DNA from: Pontibacter aquaedesilientis
GTDB lineage: Bacteria; Bacteroidota; Bacteroidia; Cytophagales; Hymenobacteraceae
Direction of reading: 5' to 3'
NCBI RefSeq assembly: GCF_014773225.1
Contig: NZ_JACXAJ010000001.1
Location: forward strand, 496,001-560,000
DNA length: 64,000 nt
A program made the translations under genes and the position numbers. Position 1 is the stretch's first letter. Each line of letters begins with the position of its first letter. Under the pieces are notes generated by a model. The model was not told where the DNA came from. It made no database searches and saw only the letters and a program-made list of their open reading frames with translations. Below are positions 10,071 to 17,503 of this stretch, one piece after another.

Positions 10071-10310
10071 ATGGCTGTAACCGGCAAAAATTTTAAAAGG
10101 GCAGGGCGACTATTGGCAGGAGGGAAGTTAGTTGCCATACCAACCGAAACCGTTTACGGACTCGCGGCTAATACCTTAGACGAGCAGGCAGTAGCGCAGA
10201 TTTTTATGACGAAAGGCAGGCCCCATAGCTCATTGGGAGACAAGACGCCAGAAGAGTGGGTAGAATATAACATAGTAGAACCCGAATTCTCTACTTTTGA
10301 CAGGTCCTAA
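10071..10310 (+). pseudogene. Sua5/YrdC 5' fragment fused to an IS3-type transposase tail
   Basis: A 79-codon frame whose two halves belong to different families. Residues about 1-49 follow the start of Sua5/YciO/YrdC threonylcarbamoyl-AMP synthase (AGRLLAGGKLVAIPTETVYG then QIFMTKGRP), which makes the tRNA t6A precursor. At GRP the sequence switches to RPHSSLGDKTPEEWVEYN, the typical C-terminal end of IS3-family OrfB transposases, and stops at 10310. More than two thirds of the Sua5 protein is missing, so this fragment cannot be active as a synthase. The parent function is normally essential, so an intact copy is expected elsewhere. The start is ATG at 10071; a TTG sits just before it at 10068. 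Confidence 0.75.
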
Positions 10311-10335
10311 AAATGGGAGGAGCTCCTTAGTTTTC
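10217..10335 (+). mobile_element. Remnant of the 3' end of an IS3-family element
   Basis: Codes for the last about 30 residues of an OrfB-like transposase (motif RPHSSLG...TPEEW) followed within some 25 bases by TGACAGGTCC and AAATGGGAGGAGCTCC, which could be the right terminal inverted repeat. No other part of the element and no left end is present. Boundaries are approximate. The junction lies at about 10217-10224, inside a GGCAGGCCC stretch that codes for GRP in both parent proteins. Confidence 0.55.
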
Positions 10336-10374
10336 TATAACCGACCTTAACTGGTTTTAAAAAGAGGATATAGG

Positions 10375-11754
10375 TTACTTTCCGATGCAGAACTTCGTAA
10401 AAATGTTATCCAACAGATCGTCTGTGGTGATCTCTCCTGTAATTTCCCCTAGGCTGTAAAGTGCGCGACGAATATCCGCCGCTACCAGATCGCCGCTCAT
10501 ACCTAAAGCAACTCCGTTCAGCACGTCATCCAACGCTTCGTAGGTTTTGTTCAGGCTGTCGACGTGGCGTAGGTTGGTCACGATAGTTTGTTGCTGGGTA
10601 TTAAGCTTACCCAGGTTTACTTTGTCTACCAGTGCCTGTTTCAGGTCCTCCATGTGCGCGCCTTCTGCCGCCGAGATCTGTACGAGTCCGTCTATACCTG
10701 CAAAAGAGGCTAACTTTTCAGGTGTGGCCTGGTCAATTTTATTGGCAACCGGCAGGAAAGGCAGCTTCTTCGGATTGAGCACCTCCAACTCTGATTGAAG
10801 TTCTTCTGGTGTCGTGTCGGTGATGTCAAACAGGTAGATAATGAGCGAGGACTGGCTCAGTTTCTGCATGGTGCGCTCCACGCCGATCGCCTCTACCTTG
10901 TCGGTGGTTTCGCGCAGGCCGGCCGTGTCGATGAAGCGGAAAGTCACGCCACCCATGTTGATCTCGTCCTCGATGAAGTCGCGGGTCGTACCTGGTACAT
11001 CCGATACAATGGCTTTCTCCTCGTTGAGCAGCTTGTTAAGCAGGGTGGACTTGCCTGCATTGGGTTTGCCCACGATGACAGTCGGAACGCCGTTCTTAAT
11101 CACGTTGCCAAGCTCAAACGATTTGAGCAGCTCTCGGATGATCTGCTGTATGTTCAGGATAAGGGAACGCAGCTGGTCACGGTCTGCAAACTCCACGTCC
11201 TCTTCGCCAAAATCCAGCTCCAGCTCGATCATAGAAGCAAAATGCACCAGCTCGGCCCGCAGGCGTTTAATCTCCTGTGAGAAACCACCGCGCATCTGCT
11301 TCATGGCCACCTCATGGGAGAGGGCCGAGTCAGAGGCGATCAGGTCGGCAACGGCCTCGGCTTGGGCCAGGTCAAACTGTCCGTTCAGGAAGGCACGTTT
11401 CGTAAATTCCCCGGCATTAGCCAACCGAGCCCCTTTTTTAAGGAGCAGTTTTACGATCTGCTGCACGATGAAGTCGGAGCCATGGCAGGAAATCTCCACC
11501 ACGTTCTCTTTGGTATAGGAGTGGGGCGCCACAAATAAGGAAACCAGCACTTCATCGACGATCTTGCCTTCGTCCCGGATGGTACCAAAATGGATGGTAT
11601 GGCTGGCCTGTAGGGACAAATCTTTCCCTTTGAAGACGCTATTGGTGAGTGTGATCGCTTCAGGACCTGACAAACGGATGACGGCAATGGCGCCCGTGCC
11701 GGATGCAGTCGCTACGGCGACAATCGTATCGGTATGTAAATGTGGATTGATCAA
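10375..11754 (-). CDS. mnmE: tRNA modification GTPase MnmE
   Basis: With MnmG, installs the carboxymethylaminomethyl group on wobble uridine 34 of certain tRNAs. The 459 residues match the family. The N-terminal tetrahydrofolate-binding domain starts DTIVAVATASGTGAIAVIRLSG. A helical domain is interrupted by the G domain, with G1 GKPNAGKSTLLN (about 228), G3 DTAGLRET (about 275) and G4 NKID (about 340). The invariant C-terminal FCIGK ends the protein. ATG at 11754 is consistent with the family start. A TACCTTTG -7 element lies about 20 bases upstream on the minus strand (11775-11782). One AGGTATAG octamer overlaps the start codon. Confidence 0.97.
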   Translation of the reverse strand: MINPHLHTDTIVAVATASGTGAIAVIRLSGPEAITLTNSVFKGKDLSLQASHTIHFGTIRDEGKIVDEVLVSLFVAPHSYTKENVVEISCHGSDFIVQQIVKLLLKKGARLANAGEFTKRAFLNGQFDLAQAEAVADLIASDSALSHEVAMKQMRGGFSQEIKRLRAELVHFASMIELELDFGEEDVEFADRDQLRSLILNIQQIIRELLKSFELGNVIKNGVPTVIVGKPNAGKSTLLNKLLNEEKAIVSDVPGTTRDFIEDEINMGGVTFRFIDTAGLRETTDKVEAIGVERTMQKLSQSSLIIYLFDITDTTPEELQSELEVLNPKKLPFLPVANKIDQATPEKLASFAGIDGLVQISAAEGAHMEDLKQALVDKVNLGKLNTQQQTIVTNLRHVDSLNKTYEALDDVLNGVALGMSGDLVAADIRRALYSLGEITGEITTDDLLDNIFTKFCIGK

Positions 11755-11774
11755 GGTATAGGAAATTGCTTTCG

Positions 11775-11782
11775 CAAAGGTA
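11775..11782 (-). promoter_or_regulatory. Putative -7 element for mnmE
   Basis: TACCTTTG read on the minus strand matches the Bacteroidota consensus TAnnTTTG. It lies 20 bases before the mnmE start codon, implying a short leader. No clear -33 TTG is found at the expected 19-21 base spacing. Confidence 0.4.
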
Positions 11783-11873
11783 AGGAATAGCGGTTAATGA
11801 GGAGTGCGTCAAGTCGATTTATGTAGCGGTCTGCACTTTCATGATTCCGGTGTAGAAGGACTCCTGCTATTTC

Positions 11874-12410
11874 TCATTTCTTTTTCTCAAACTCCTGCCA
11901 GGTCATGTTTTTGTGGTGATTATCGCCAAAATATGTCAGGATCTTATGGAGCGTTTTGGCGTCGAGGTAGCCGGGCACTGGGGTGAGCATATTGAATTTC
12001 TCGTCCAGGTATACCGTAGTTGGGTAACTCATCTGCCCCTGCAATAGGGCAATGGCCAGTTCGTGCGCTTTGTACTCGGGCTTGAAAGTGTAGGTATGGC
12101 CATTAAGAGTGATGGGCTTTTTACCCTCCGCGTCGAGTTTCACGGCATAGTAGTTTTTATTGATGTAAGCCACCACGGCCGGGTCGGAGAAGGTAGACTT
12201 GTCCATTTTCTTGCACCAGCCGCACCAGTCTGTGTAGACATCGATCACTACCTTGCGGGGTTGCTTCTTTATTTTAGCGGCTGCCTCTTCCATGGTCAGC
12301 CAATTGATCTGCGGGGCAGCCGTTTTCTCCGGTGAAGGCTTTACAAAGGTAAAGGCTGACAGCACGAACACCAGTGCAAGCAGCGGCAATAGATAGGTTT
12401 TCTTTCTCAT
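11874..12410 (-). CDS. Exported thioredoxin-like protein (CGWC)
   Basis: A 178-residue protein with an N-terminal signal or anchor segment (about 5-22) and a thioredoxin fold. The redox-active motif DWCGWCKKMD lies near residue 63, preceded by a VVIDVYT strand and followed by the cis-proline strand SYPTTVYLDE (about 132). Such periplasmic thioredoxin_7/DUF255-like proteins reduce or isomerise disulfides; the substrate is unknown. It sits between the metal importer permease and mnmE, all on the minus strand, with about 105-120 base spacers, so an independent promoter is likely. Confidence 0.85.
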   Translation of the reverse strand: MRKKTYLLPLLALVFVLSAFTFVKPSPEKTAAPQINWLTMEEAAAKIKKQPRKVVIDVYTDWCGWCKKMDKSTFSDPAVVAYINKNYYAVKLDAEGKKPITLNGHTYTFKPEYKAHELAIALLQGQMSYPTTVYLDEKFNMLTPVPGYLDAKTLHKILTYFGDNHHKNMTWQEFEKKK

Positions 12411-12515
12411 AAGGAATAGGCTCTCGGTAAGAGAACATGCTAGATGAATATTTAATTCTCTACATTCAATTTGACTGGATATTTATACCTGCTGGTAACC
12501 AAGTGGCCGTGGGGG

Positions 12516-13394
12516 TTAATGGCTGACGCCCTGCACCCGTTTCTGGCGGAGCAGTATACCTCTGGTCGGAGAGAAAAGGAATGCCAGCGTAAACGCTATA
12601 CCTGTTACGGTAGCAATGGCTCCCGCTATAGAGCCGTCCATCCATACGGCCAGGTAGTAACCTACGATAGAGGAGAGGATACCGACAATGACAGAGATCA
12701 CCAGCATAGCCTTAAAGTTATCGGTGAGCAGGTAAGCCGTGGCTGGTGGGGCAACCAGGAAGGCCACCACCAAAATAGCCCCTACCGATTCGAAAGAGGC
12801 TACTGTCGTCAAGGAAACAGCGGTCATGAGCAGGTAGTACCAAAGCGAAGTGGAAATGCCGATAGCTGCCGCAAAAGCCGGATCAAAGGTGGTCAGGAAA
12901 AGCTCTTTGTAACCAATGATGATGAAAAACGCGATCAACAGGGTCACGACACTCAGGGTCCATACGGTACGCGGCCCCATGCTAAGACCACCCGATGTAA
13001 TCCAAAGGTCCAGCGGCACGTAGGCAATCTCTCCATACAGCACACATTCCTGGTCCAGATCCACCTGCCCGGCAAACACCGAGATCAGGATAATGCCGAT
13101 GGCAAATAGCCAGGTAAAGGTAACGCCGATGGCGGCATCGGCCTGCACACGGGCGTAGCGGTGAAAGAACTCGATCAGGAAAGTCGTGAGCACGCCCAGC
13201 AGACCAGCCCCAATCAGCATCGGAACCGAATCGCGTGAGCCAGTCAGCAGAAAGGCAATTACAATACCCGGCAGCACGGCATGGGATATGGCGTCGCCTA
13301 CCATCGCCATCCGGCGCAGGATGAGGTAGCACCCCAGCAAACTGCAGCAAGTCGCTACCAAAGAACCAGTCAGTATAATCCAGAAGGCGTTCAC
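12516..13394 (-). CDS. Metal ABC transporter permease (ABC-3 family)
   Basis: Inner-membrane channel subunit of a Mn/Zn/Fe-type ABC importer, 292 residues with about eight hydrophobic segments. The family motif GDAISHAVLPG appears near residue 33, as in MntB/ZnuB-type permeases. It is the last importer gene in the block running from the regulator at 17405 down to here, and lies 163 bases after the first permease. That spacer carries a 28-bp palindrome and short tandem repeats. Two different permeases in one locus suggest a heterodimeric channel, as seen in some Mn importers. The metal is not determinable from sequence. Confidence 0.9.
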   Translation of the reverse strand: MNAFWIILTGSLVATCCSLLGCYLILRRMAMVGDAISHAVLPGIVIAFLLTGSRDSVPMLIGAGLLGVLTTFLIEFFHRYARVQADAAIGVTFTWLFAIGIILISVFAGQVDLDQECVLYGEIAYVPLDLWITSGGLSMGPRTVWTLSVVTLLIAFFIIIGYKELFLTTFDPAFAAAIGISTSLWYYLLMTAVSLTTVASFESVGAILVVAFLVAPPATAYLLTDNFKAMLVISVIVGILSSIVGYYLAVWMDGSIAGAIATVTGIAFTLAFLFSPTRGILLRQKRVQGVSH

Positions 13395-13557
13395 TTATTA
13401 TTAGTTAATTGTTGTTAGTTAATCGTTGATCGTAAATTATTTGTGCATGATTTGGACAGGTCGCGACCTGTCCAAATGCATTAATTTCACCTTTCTAACT
13501 CCTAAACTCTCAAACTCCCTAACACTCGAGACTCAGAACTCGGGACTCAGAACTCGA
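13395..13557. repeat. Spacer with word repeats and a 28-bp perfect palindrome
   Basis: Between the two permease genes. The left part repeats a GTTAGTTAAT-T/C-GTTG word (13399-13430). The centre is a perfect 28-bp palindrome at 13450-13477 with core AGGTCGCGACCT. The right part has degenerate CTAACTCCTAAACTC words and two exact 13-base copies of GACTCAGAACTCG at 13530-13542 and 13544-13556. The palindrome core GGTCGCGACC recurs at 14928-14937 in the next spacer. Confidence 0.75.
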
Positions 13558-14841
13558 TTAAGGAATTCTGGCGCTGTGCGGGTCCAAGTCCGGGTAGTTA
13601 AGTTCTTCCAGTAGCTTTTGCTCCAGCTCCGGGGTGATAATGTGCTCGATGGTTTCTGCGTCTTCGTGCACGTGGTCGGAAGCCAGATTCAGGTACTGGG
13701 TCAGGTATAGCTCCCAGAGGCGATGCAGACGCACAACCCGGCGGCCCCGCTTTTCGCCTTCTGTGGTCAGCAGCCAGCGCTGGTTTTCCTTTTTCAGATA
13801 ACCTTGTCGCTTTAGTTTTTGCAGACCACGCAGTGCCTGCTTAGGAGGAATGCTGCGCCGTTCCAGAAGATCATCCAGACTTCGGGATGCCTCGTAATCC
13901 TGTCGGAGTTCGCCCAGCTGAAACAGCAGTTTGAGCAGGTTTTCTTCCAGAATGCGGGTCTTGTTGCGTCGCTGCCGCAGGATGCGAGCAATCCAGCCAC
14001 GTCTGGGCGCCAATGCAAACGATAAAATAGCGATCATCGAAACGATGAGCACGATCCAAGGGCCGGTTGGCATGGCAGGCGCGGTATAAGACACAAAAGC
14101 CCCGGCTATACCTGAGAAAGCTCCCATGAAGGCGGCTAGTACCAGCATCACTTTGAGGTTCTCGGTCCAGAAACGGGCGGCAGCGGCAGGCGTGATCAGC
14201 ATGGCGGCCATTAACACAACTCCCACAGCCTGTATACCTACCACCACGGCAAACACCGTGAGAGTCGTCAGCAGTAGTTCCAGTCCGCGAACCGGGAAGC
14301 CGATCGTACGGGCATAGGCCTGGTCAAAGCATAGCAAAGTGAGTTCTTTGTAGTAAAGGATGACTGCTATCAATAACAGCACCGCCACCACGCTAAAGGT
14401 AATCAGGTCTTCGCCAACCAGTGAAGCGGCCTTGCCAAACAGGAATTTATCCAGTCCGCTTTGGGCGGCATTGCCGGAGTGCTGAATAGAGGTGAGCAGC
14501 AAAATGCCAATGCCAAAGAACACCGAAAGTACCAGCCCGATTGCGGTGTCTTCCTTGATGCGTGAACGGGAGGTGATAAAATCAATGGCTACCAGCGACA
14601 GCCAACCAGTTACAAAGGCTCCGATAAGCAGAATAAACGGGTTCTTGGTGCCGGAGAGGATAAAAGCAAGGCAAACCCCCGGCAGCACGGCGTGCGCTAC
14701 CGCATCACCCACAAGGGCACGTTTCCGAAGCAGCGTAAAGCAACCCACCACCGCCGAACTACTGGCCAGCAGCACCGAGCCCAACGTGACGTAACGTATG
14801 TTGGCATCTGCAAACGAAAAAAACTCGAAGAACTCCTTCAT
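13558..14841 (-). CDS. Metal ABC permease with fused DtxR-like C-terminal domain
   Basis: A 427-residue protein. Residues about 1-290 are an ABC-3 metal permease (GDAVAHAVLPG near residue 41 and eight or so hydrophobic segments). After a basic stretch (about 290-300) comes a winged-helix region (LERRSIPPKQALRGLQKLKRQG) and then a DtxR/MntR metal-binding and dimerisation domain: HRLWELYL, DHVHEDAETIEH and LDPH, the same ligand pattern as in the regulator at 16749-17405 (HRLWEVFL, DEVHDVAEELEH, FDPH). The cytoplasmic tail could sense metal or bind DNA at the membrane. This is inference, although permeases with such tails are annotated in Bacteroidota. It lies 166 bases downstream of the ATPase gene. 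Confidence 0.88.
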   Translation of the reverse strand: MKEFFEFFSFADANIRYVTLGSVLLASSSAVVGCFTLLRKRALVGDAVAHAVLPGVCLAFILSGTKNPFILLIGAFVTGWLSLVAIDFITSRSRIKEDTAIGLVLSVFFGIGILLLTSIQHSGNAAQSGLDKFLFGKAASLVGEDLITFSVVAVLLLIAVILYYKELTLLCFDQAYARTIGFPVRGLELLLTTLTVFAVVVGIQAVGVVLMAAMLITPAAAARFWTENLKVMLVLAAFMGAFSGIAGAFVSYTAPAMPTGPWIVLIVSMIAILSFALAPRRGWIARILRQRRNKTRILEENLLKLLFQLGELRQDYEASRSLDDLLERRSIPPKQALRGLQKLKRQGYLKKENQRWLLTTEGEKRGRRVVRLHRLWELYLTQYLNLASDHVHEDAETIEHIITPELEQKLLEELNYPDLDPHSARIP

Positions 14842-15007
14842 TCTTTTTGGTGGCTAAATGGCTTTATGGCTAAATGGTTGTAGGTTCAATAGTTGCATTG
14901 TTGGTTGTTAAAGCCTGATTCGGTCAGGTCGCGACCAGGCCCTGCTTGATATCTGAATTTGTTACGTTATGGCGAGTCAACAATTTAGCCCTCAACAATT
15001 TAACTAT
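14842..15007. repeat. Spacer with inverted word repeats around GGTCGCGACC
   Basis: Between the importer ATPase gene and the first permease. The left arm has two GGCTAAATGG copies (14852-14876) followed by TTG-rich words. The right arm (14977-15004) has CAACAATTTAGCC and CTCAACAATTTAA, the inverse of the left words. A GGTCGCGACC palindrome at 14928-14937 sits between them, as in the neighbouring permease spacer. Confidence 0.65.
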
Positions 15008-15799
15008 TTATAGCTTCTCCCTTGCTGGGAATTCCTGTTTGCGGAGCAGGTCGCCTACATTGGAAAGCAGGGTGAGCTTGCCGCCGTAGGTTTGCTCCAG
15101 AAGTTCCTGGGTCAGTACTTTCTCGGTAGGACCAGAGGCCACCAGGCGCATGTTGAGCAGCACCACCCAGTCAAAATATTCGGAAGCGGATTGTAAATCA
15201 TGGTGCACCACGATCACGGTTTTGCCTTCGTCGCGCATTTGGCGCAGGAGTTGAATGATCGCCGTTTCCGTTGCGATGTCAACCCCGGCGAAAGGTTCAT
15301 CCATAAAATAAATATCCGCATTTTGCGCCAATGCCCTGGCCAGAAACACCCGTTGCTGCTGCCCACCGGACAGCTGTGAGATCTGTCGATCTGCGTAGCT
15401 TTGCATGCCTACTTTCTCCAGCGCCTCCATGGCCGCGTCCTTGTCGGCTTTGCGGGGACGTTTGAATAGCCCCAGCTTGCCATACCTTCCCATCAGAACC
15501 ACATCGAATACGGAGGCCGGGAAATCCCAGTCCACGGACTCACGTTGCGGCACATAGCTGATGCGGTTGTATACCTGTTTCAGGGGCTGGTCGAAGATGC
15601 GCACGTAACCACTGCTGGATGCCAGCAGATCCATCATCGCCTTGATCAGCGTGGACTTGCCGGCCCCGTTCGGACCGATCACACCTACCAGCGCACCGGC
15701 AGGCAGGGTAAGGTCTATACCCCAAAGCACCGGCTTACGATCGTAACTAACGGTGAGGTCGTGTACTTCTACTACTGGATTCTCTACTTGAAGTATCAT
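15008..15799 (-). CDS. Metal ABC transporter ATP-binding protein
   Basis: ATPase subunit (263 residues) powering the metal importer. Walker A GPNGAGKSTLIK is near residue 42, the Q-loop region YVPQRESVDWDFP near 84, signature LSGGQQQRV near 143, Walker B DIYFMDEP near 162, and the switch histidine in VVHHDL near 197. The SVDWDFP stretch is typical of the Mn/Zn branch. The ATG at 15799 lies 12 bases after the stop of the binding-protein gene, so the two are very likely cotranscribed. Confidence 0.95.
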   Translation of the reverse strand: MILQVENPVVEVHDLTVSYDRKPVLWGIDLTLPAGALVGVIGPNGAGKSTLIKAMMDLLASSSGYVRIFDQPLKQVYNRISYVPQRESVDWDFPASVFDVVLMGRYGKLGLFKRPRKADKDAAMEALEKVGMQSYADRQISQLSGGQQQRVFLARALAQNADIYFMDEPFAGVDIATETAIIQLLRQMRDEGKTVIVVHHDLQSASEYFDWVVLLNMRLVASGPTEKVLTQELLEQTYGGKLTLLSNVGDLLRKQEFPAREKL

Positions 15800-15811
15800 G
15801 CTATTAGGGGC

Positions 15812-16747
15812 TTACTTTAAGGAAGATACAATTGTGCGGACATTGTAGCGCACCATACCTATGTAAGTGCCTTCGGGTGTACCGTCAGCACCCAGAGCAT
15901 CAGAGTATAGCGTGCCGCCAATCTGTACCTGGTGACCGCGTTGCCGGGAGCCTTCTACCACCGCCTCGATCGCTTTGGGTGATACCGATGATTCCACAAA
16001 CACAGCCTTGATCTTATGGTCGACTATAAACTTCACCAGCGATGACACATCCTGCAAACCGAACTCCGATACGGTAGAAATCCCCTGAAGGCCGCGTACC
16101 TGTATAGTGTAAGCGTCGCCGAAATAACCGAAGGCGTCATGCGCGGTAATGAGAATGCGCTGGTCGTCCGGTATAGAGGCAATCTCAGCCTTGACTTCAT
16201 TATGCAGTTGAGACAACTCCCGCAGATATGCCGAGGTCTGTTGCTGGTATAAAGCGGTATTTTGAGGGTCTTTTTTCTGTAGTTCGCTGCTCAGGTGGAT
16301 AACAACCTGCATCCAAAGCGACACATCAAACCAAAGGTGCGGGTCATAGCTGCCCTGAAACTGGTCGGAACTACGCAAATCCGTAGTGGGTATCCCTTCA
16401 CCGGCAGCGATCACGGTTTTCTGTCGACTCAGTTTCTCCAGTATCTCACCCATCTTGCCCTCCAGGTGCAAACCATTGTAAATAATCACATCAGCACCAG
16501 TCAGCTTGTTCAGGTCGCCTTGGGTGGCTTTGTAGAGGTGAGGGTCCACGCCACTGCCCATAATAGACTCCACATCCGCTGCGTCGCCCACGATGTTGGC
16601 CACAGCGTCGCGGAGTATGCCGGTGGTCGTGACGATCTTCATACGCTGGCCCTGGGGCACTTCGCCTTTGGTTTCGGTTTGGGTGCAGGAGCCAAGCAAA
16701 AGCAGTACATGCAATAAGCATAGCAGTAAAAGGAGGGAAGGTCTCAT
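15812..16747 (-). CDS. Metal ABC transporter substrate-binding lipoprotein
   Basis: Cluster A-I metal-binding protein, about 311 residues from ATG 16747. This start is preferred over the more upstream ATG at 16792 because it begins directly with the signal peptide MRPSLLLLLCLL and lies one base after the regulator's stop codon. The lipobox LLLLGSC gives a lipidated cysteine near residue 20. Metal-ligand histidines are visible in the family positions: DPHLYKATQGD (about 66), YDPHLWFDV (about 136) and TAHDAFGYFG (about 199), with a late carboxylate region VFVESSVSPK. The protein would hand Mn, Zn or Fe to the two permeases. Confidence 0.93.
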   Translation of the reverse strand: MRPSLLLLLCLLHVLLLLGSCTQTETKGEVPQGQRMKIVTTTGILRDAVANIVGDAADVESIMGSGVDPHLYKATQGDLNKLTGADVIIYNGLHLEGKMGEILEKLSRQKTVIAAGEGIPTTDLRSSDQFQGSYDPHLWFDVSLWMQVVIHLSSELQKKDPQNTALYQQQTSAYLRELSQLHNEVKAEIASIPDDQRILITAHDAFGYFGDAYTIQVRGLQGISTVSEFGLQDVSSLVKFIVDHKIKAVFVESSVSPKAIEAVVEGSRQRGHQVQIGGTLYSDALGADGTPEGTYIGMVRYNVRTIVSSLK

Positions 16748-16748
16748 G

Positions 16749-17405
16749 TTAAGCGGATAAGAAAATATTACGGGATACTTCACTCGATACAACTAGATTC
16801 TTTTTATTTTCTATGTTGATCTCCAGTGAGTTGTCGTATGGTATTTTATCGATTACTTTAATCTTGGCGCCCAGGTATATCCCCATCTTGTCTAGGTACT
16901 GCAGGAAGAGTGGCTGAGAGTCGTTCACACCCACTACAGTGCCTGAAGTGCTCAGTTCCATATCGGCCAGCAGCTTTTGTTGCTTTATGTTGATCTCGCC
17001 GTCTTCAGAAGGGATGGGGTCGCCGTGCGGGTCGAACTTAGGGTAACCCAGGAACTCGTCGAGGCGCCTAATCAGCAGGTCAGAGTTGATGTGCTCCAGT
17101 TCCTCAGCCACATCATGCACCTCATCCCAGTTGAACTTGAGCTTCTCGACCAAAAACACTTCCCATAGGCGGTGCTTGCGGATGATCTGCAGGGCCACAC
17201 GCTCCCCGCTTTCAGTCAGGGTCACGCCCCGGTACTTCACGTAATCGGCTATACCTTTGCTGCTCAGTTTGCGGAGCATATCCGTCACAGAGGCAGCCTT
17301 GGTGTCGAGCGCCTCCGCAATGGCATTAGTGTTCACCTCCTGGGTGCCATTGGCCGAAAGCTTGTATATCGCCTTGATGTAGTTTTCTTCAGTAAAGCTG
17401 TGCAC
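16749..17405 (-). CDS. DtxR/MntR-type metal-dependent regulator
   Basis: A 218-residue transcription factor. It has an N-terminal winged helix (TEENYIKAIYKL and a recognition helix in KAASVTDMLRKLSSKG), a metal-binding/dimerisation domain (HRLWEVFLVEKL, DEVHDVAEELEH, FDPHGDPIP) and a C-terminal FeoA-like SH3 domain (about 150-218). It would repress the importer when metal is plentiful. The start is read as GTG at 17405; no in-frame ATG lies upstream and the family begins at this point. The stop codon and the binding-protein ATG are one base apart, so regulator and importer form one operon. The upstream spacer carries a 24-bp inverted repeat. Confidence 0.93.
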   Translation of the reverse strand: MHSFTEENYIKAIYKLSANGTQEVNTNAIAEALDTKAASVTDMLRKLSSKGIADYVKYRGVTLTESGERVALQIIRKHRLWEVFLVEKLKFNWDEVHDVAEELEHINSDLLIRRLDEFLGYPKFDPHGDPIPSEDGEINIKQQKLLADMELSTSGTVVGVNDSQPLFLQYLDKMGIYLGAKIKVIDKIPYDNSLEINIENKKNLVVSSEVSRNIFLSA

Positions 17406-17424
17406 TTTTTCAAATTTTGAATGC

Positions 17425-17494
17425 GTGAGTGAGCGGTTGAGTGAATGAATTTTTTAGAGTATACAATCACTCATTCACTCAATCGCTCACTCAC
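17425..17494. repeat. 24-bp inverted repeat of GTGAGTGA-type words
   Basis: The left arm 17425-17448 and right arm 17471-17494 are reverse complements with one mismatch in 24 bases, built from GTGAGTGAGCG and TTGAGTGAATGA words. The AT-rich loop contains TATAC. It lies between the fabH stop (17504) and the regulator GTG start (17405), both on the minus strand, so it could be a fabH terminator or a regulatory leader. Confidence 0.85.
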
Positions 17495-17503
17495 AATTTG
17501 TAA

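Noticed and set aside
13450..13477. The 28-bp palindrome as a CRISPR or attachment site
   Set aside because: There is no repeat-spacer periodicity and no integrase gene or tRNA nearby; it sits inside an operon spacer.
12516..17405. Metal importer block as a horizontally acquired island
   Set aside because: Base composition and octamer content match the neighbours, and no mobility genes flank it.
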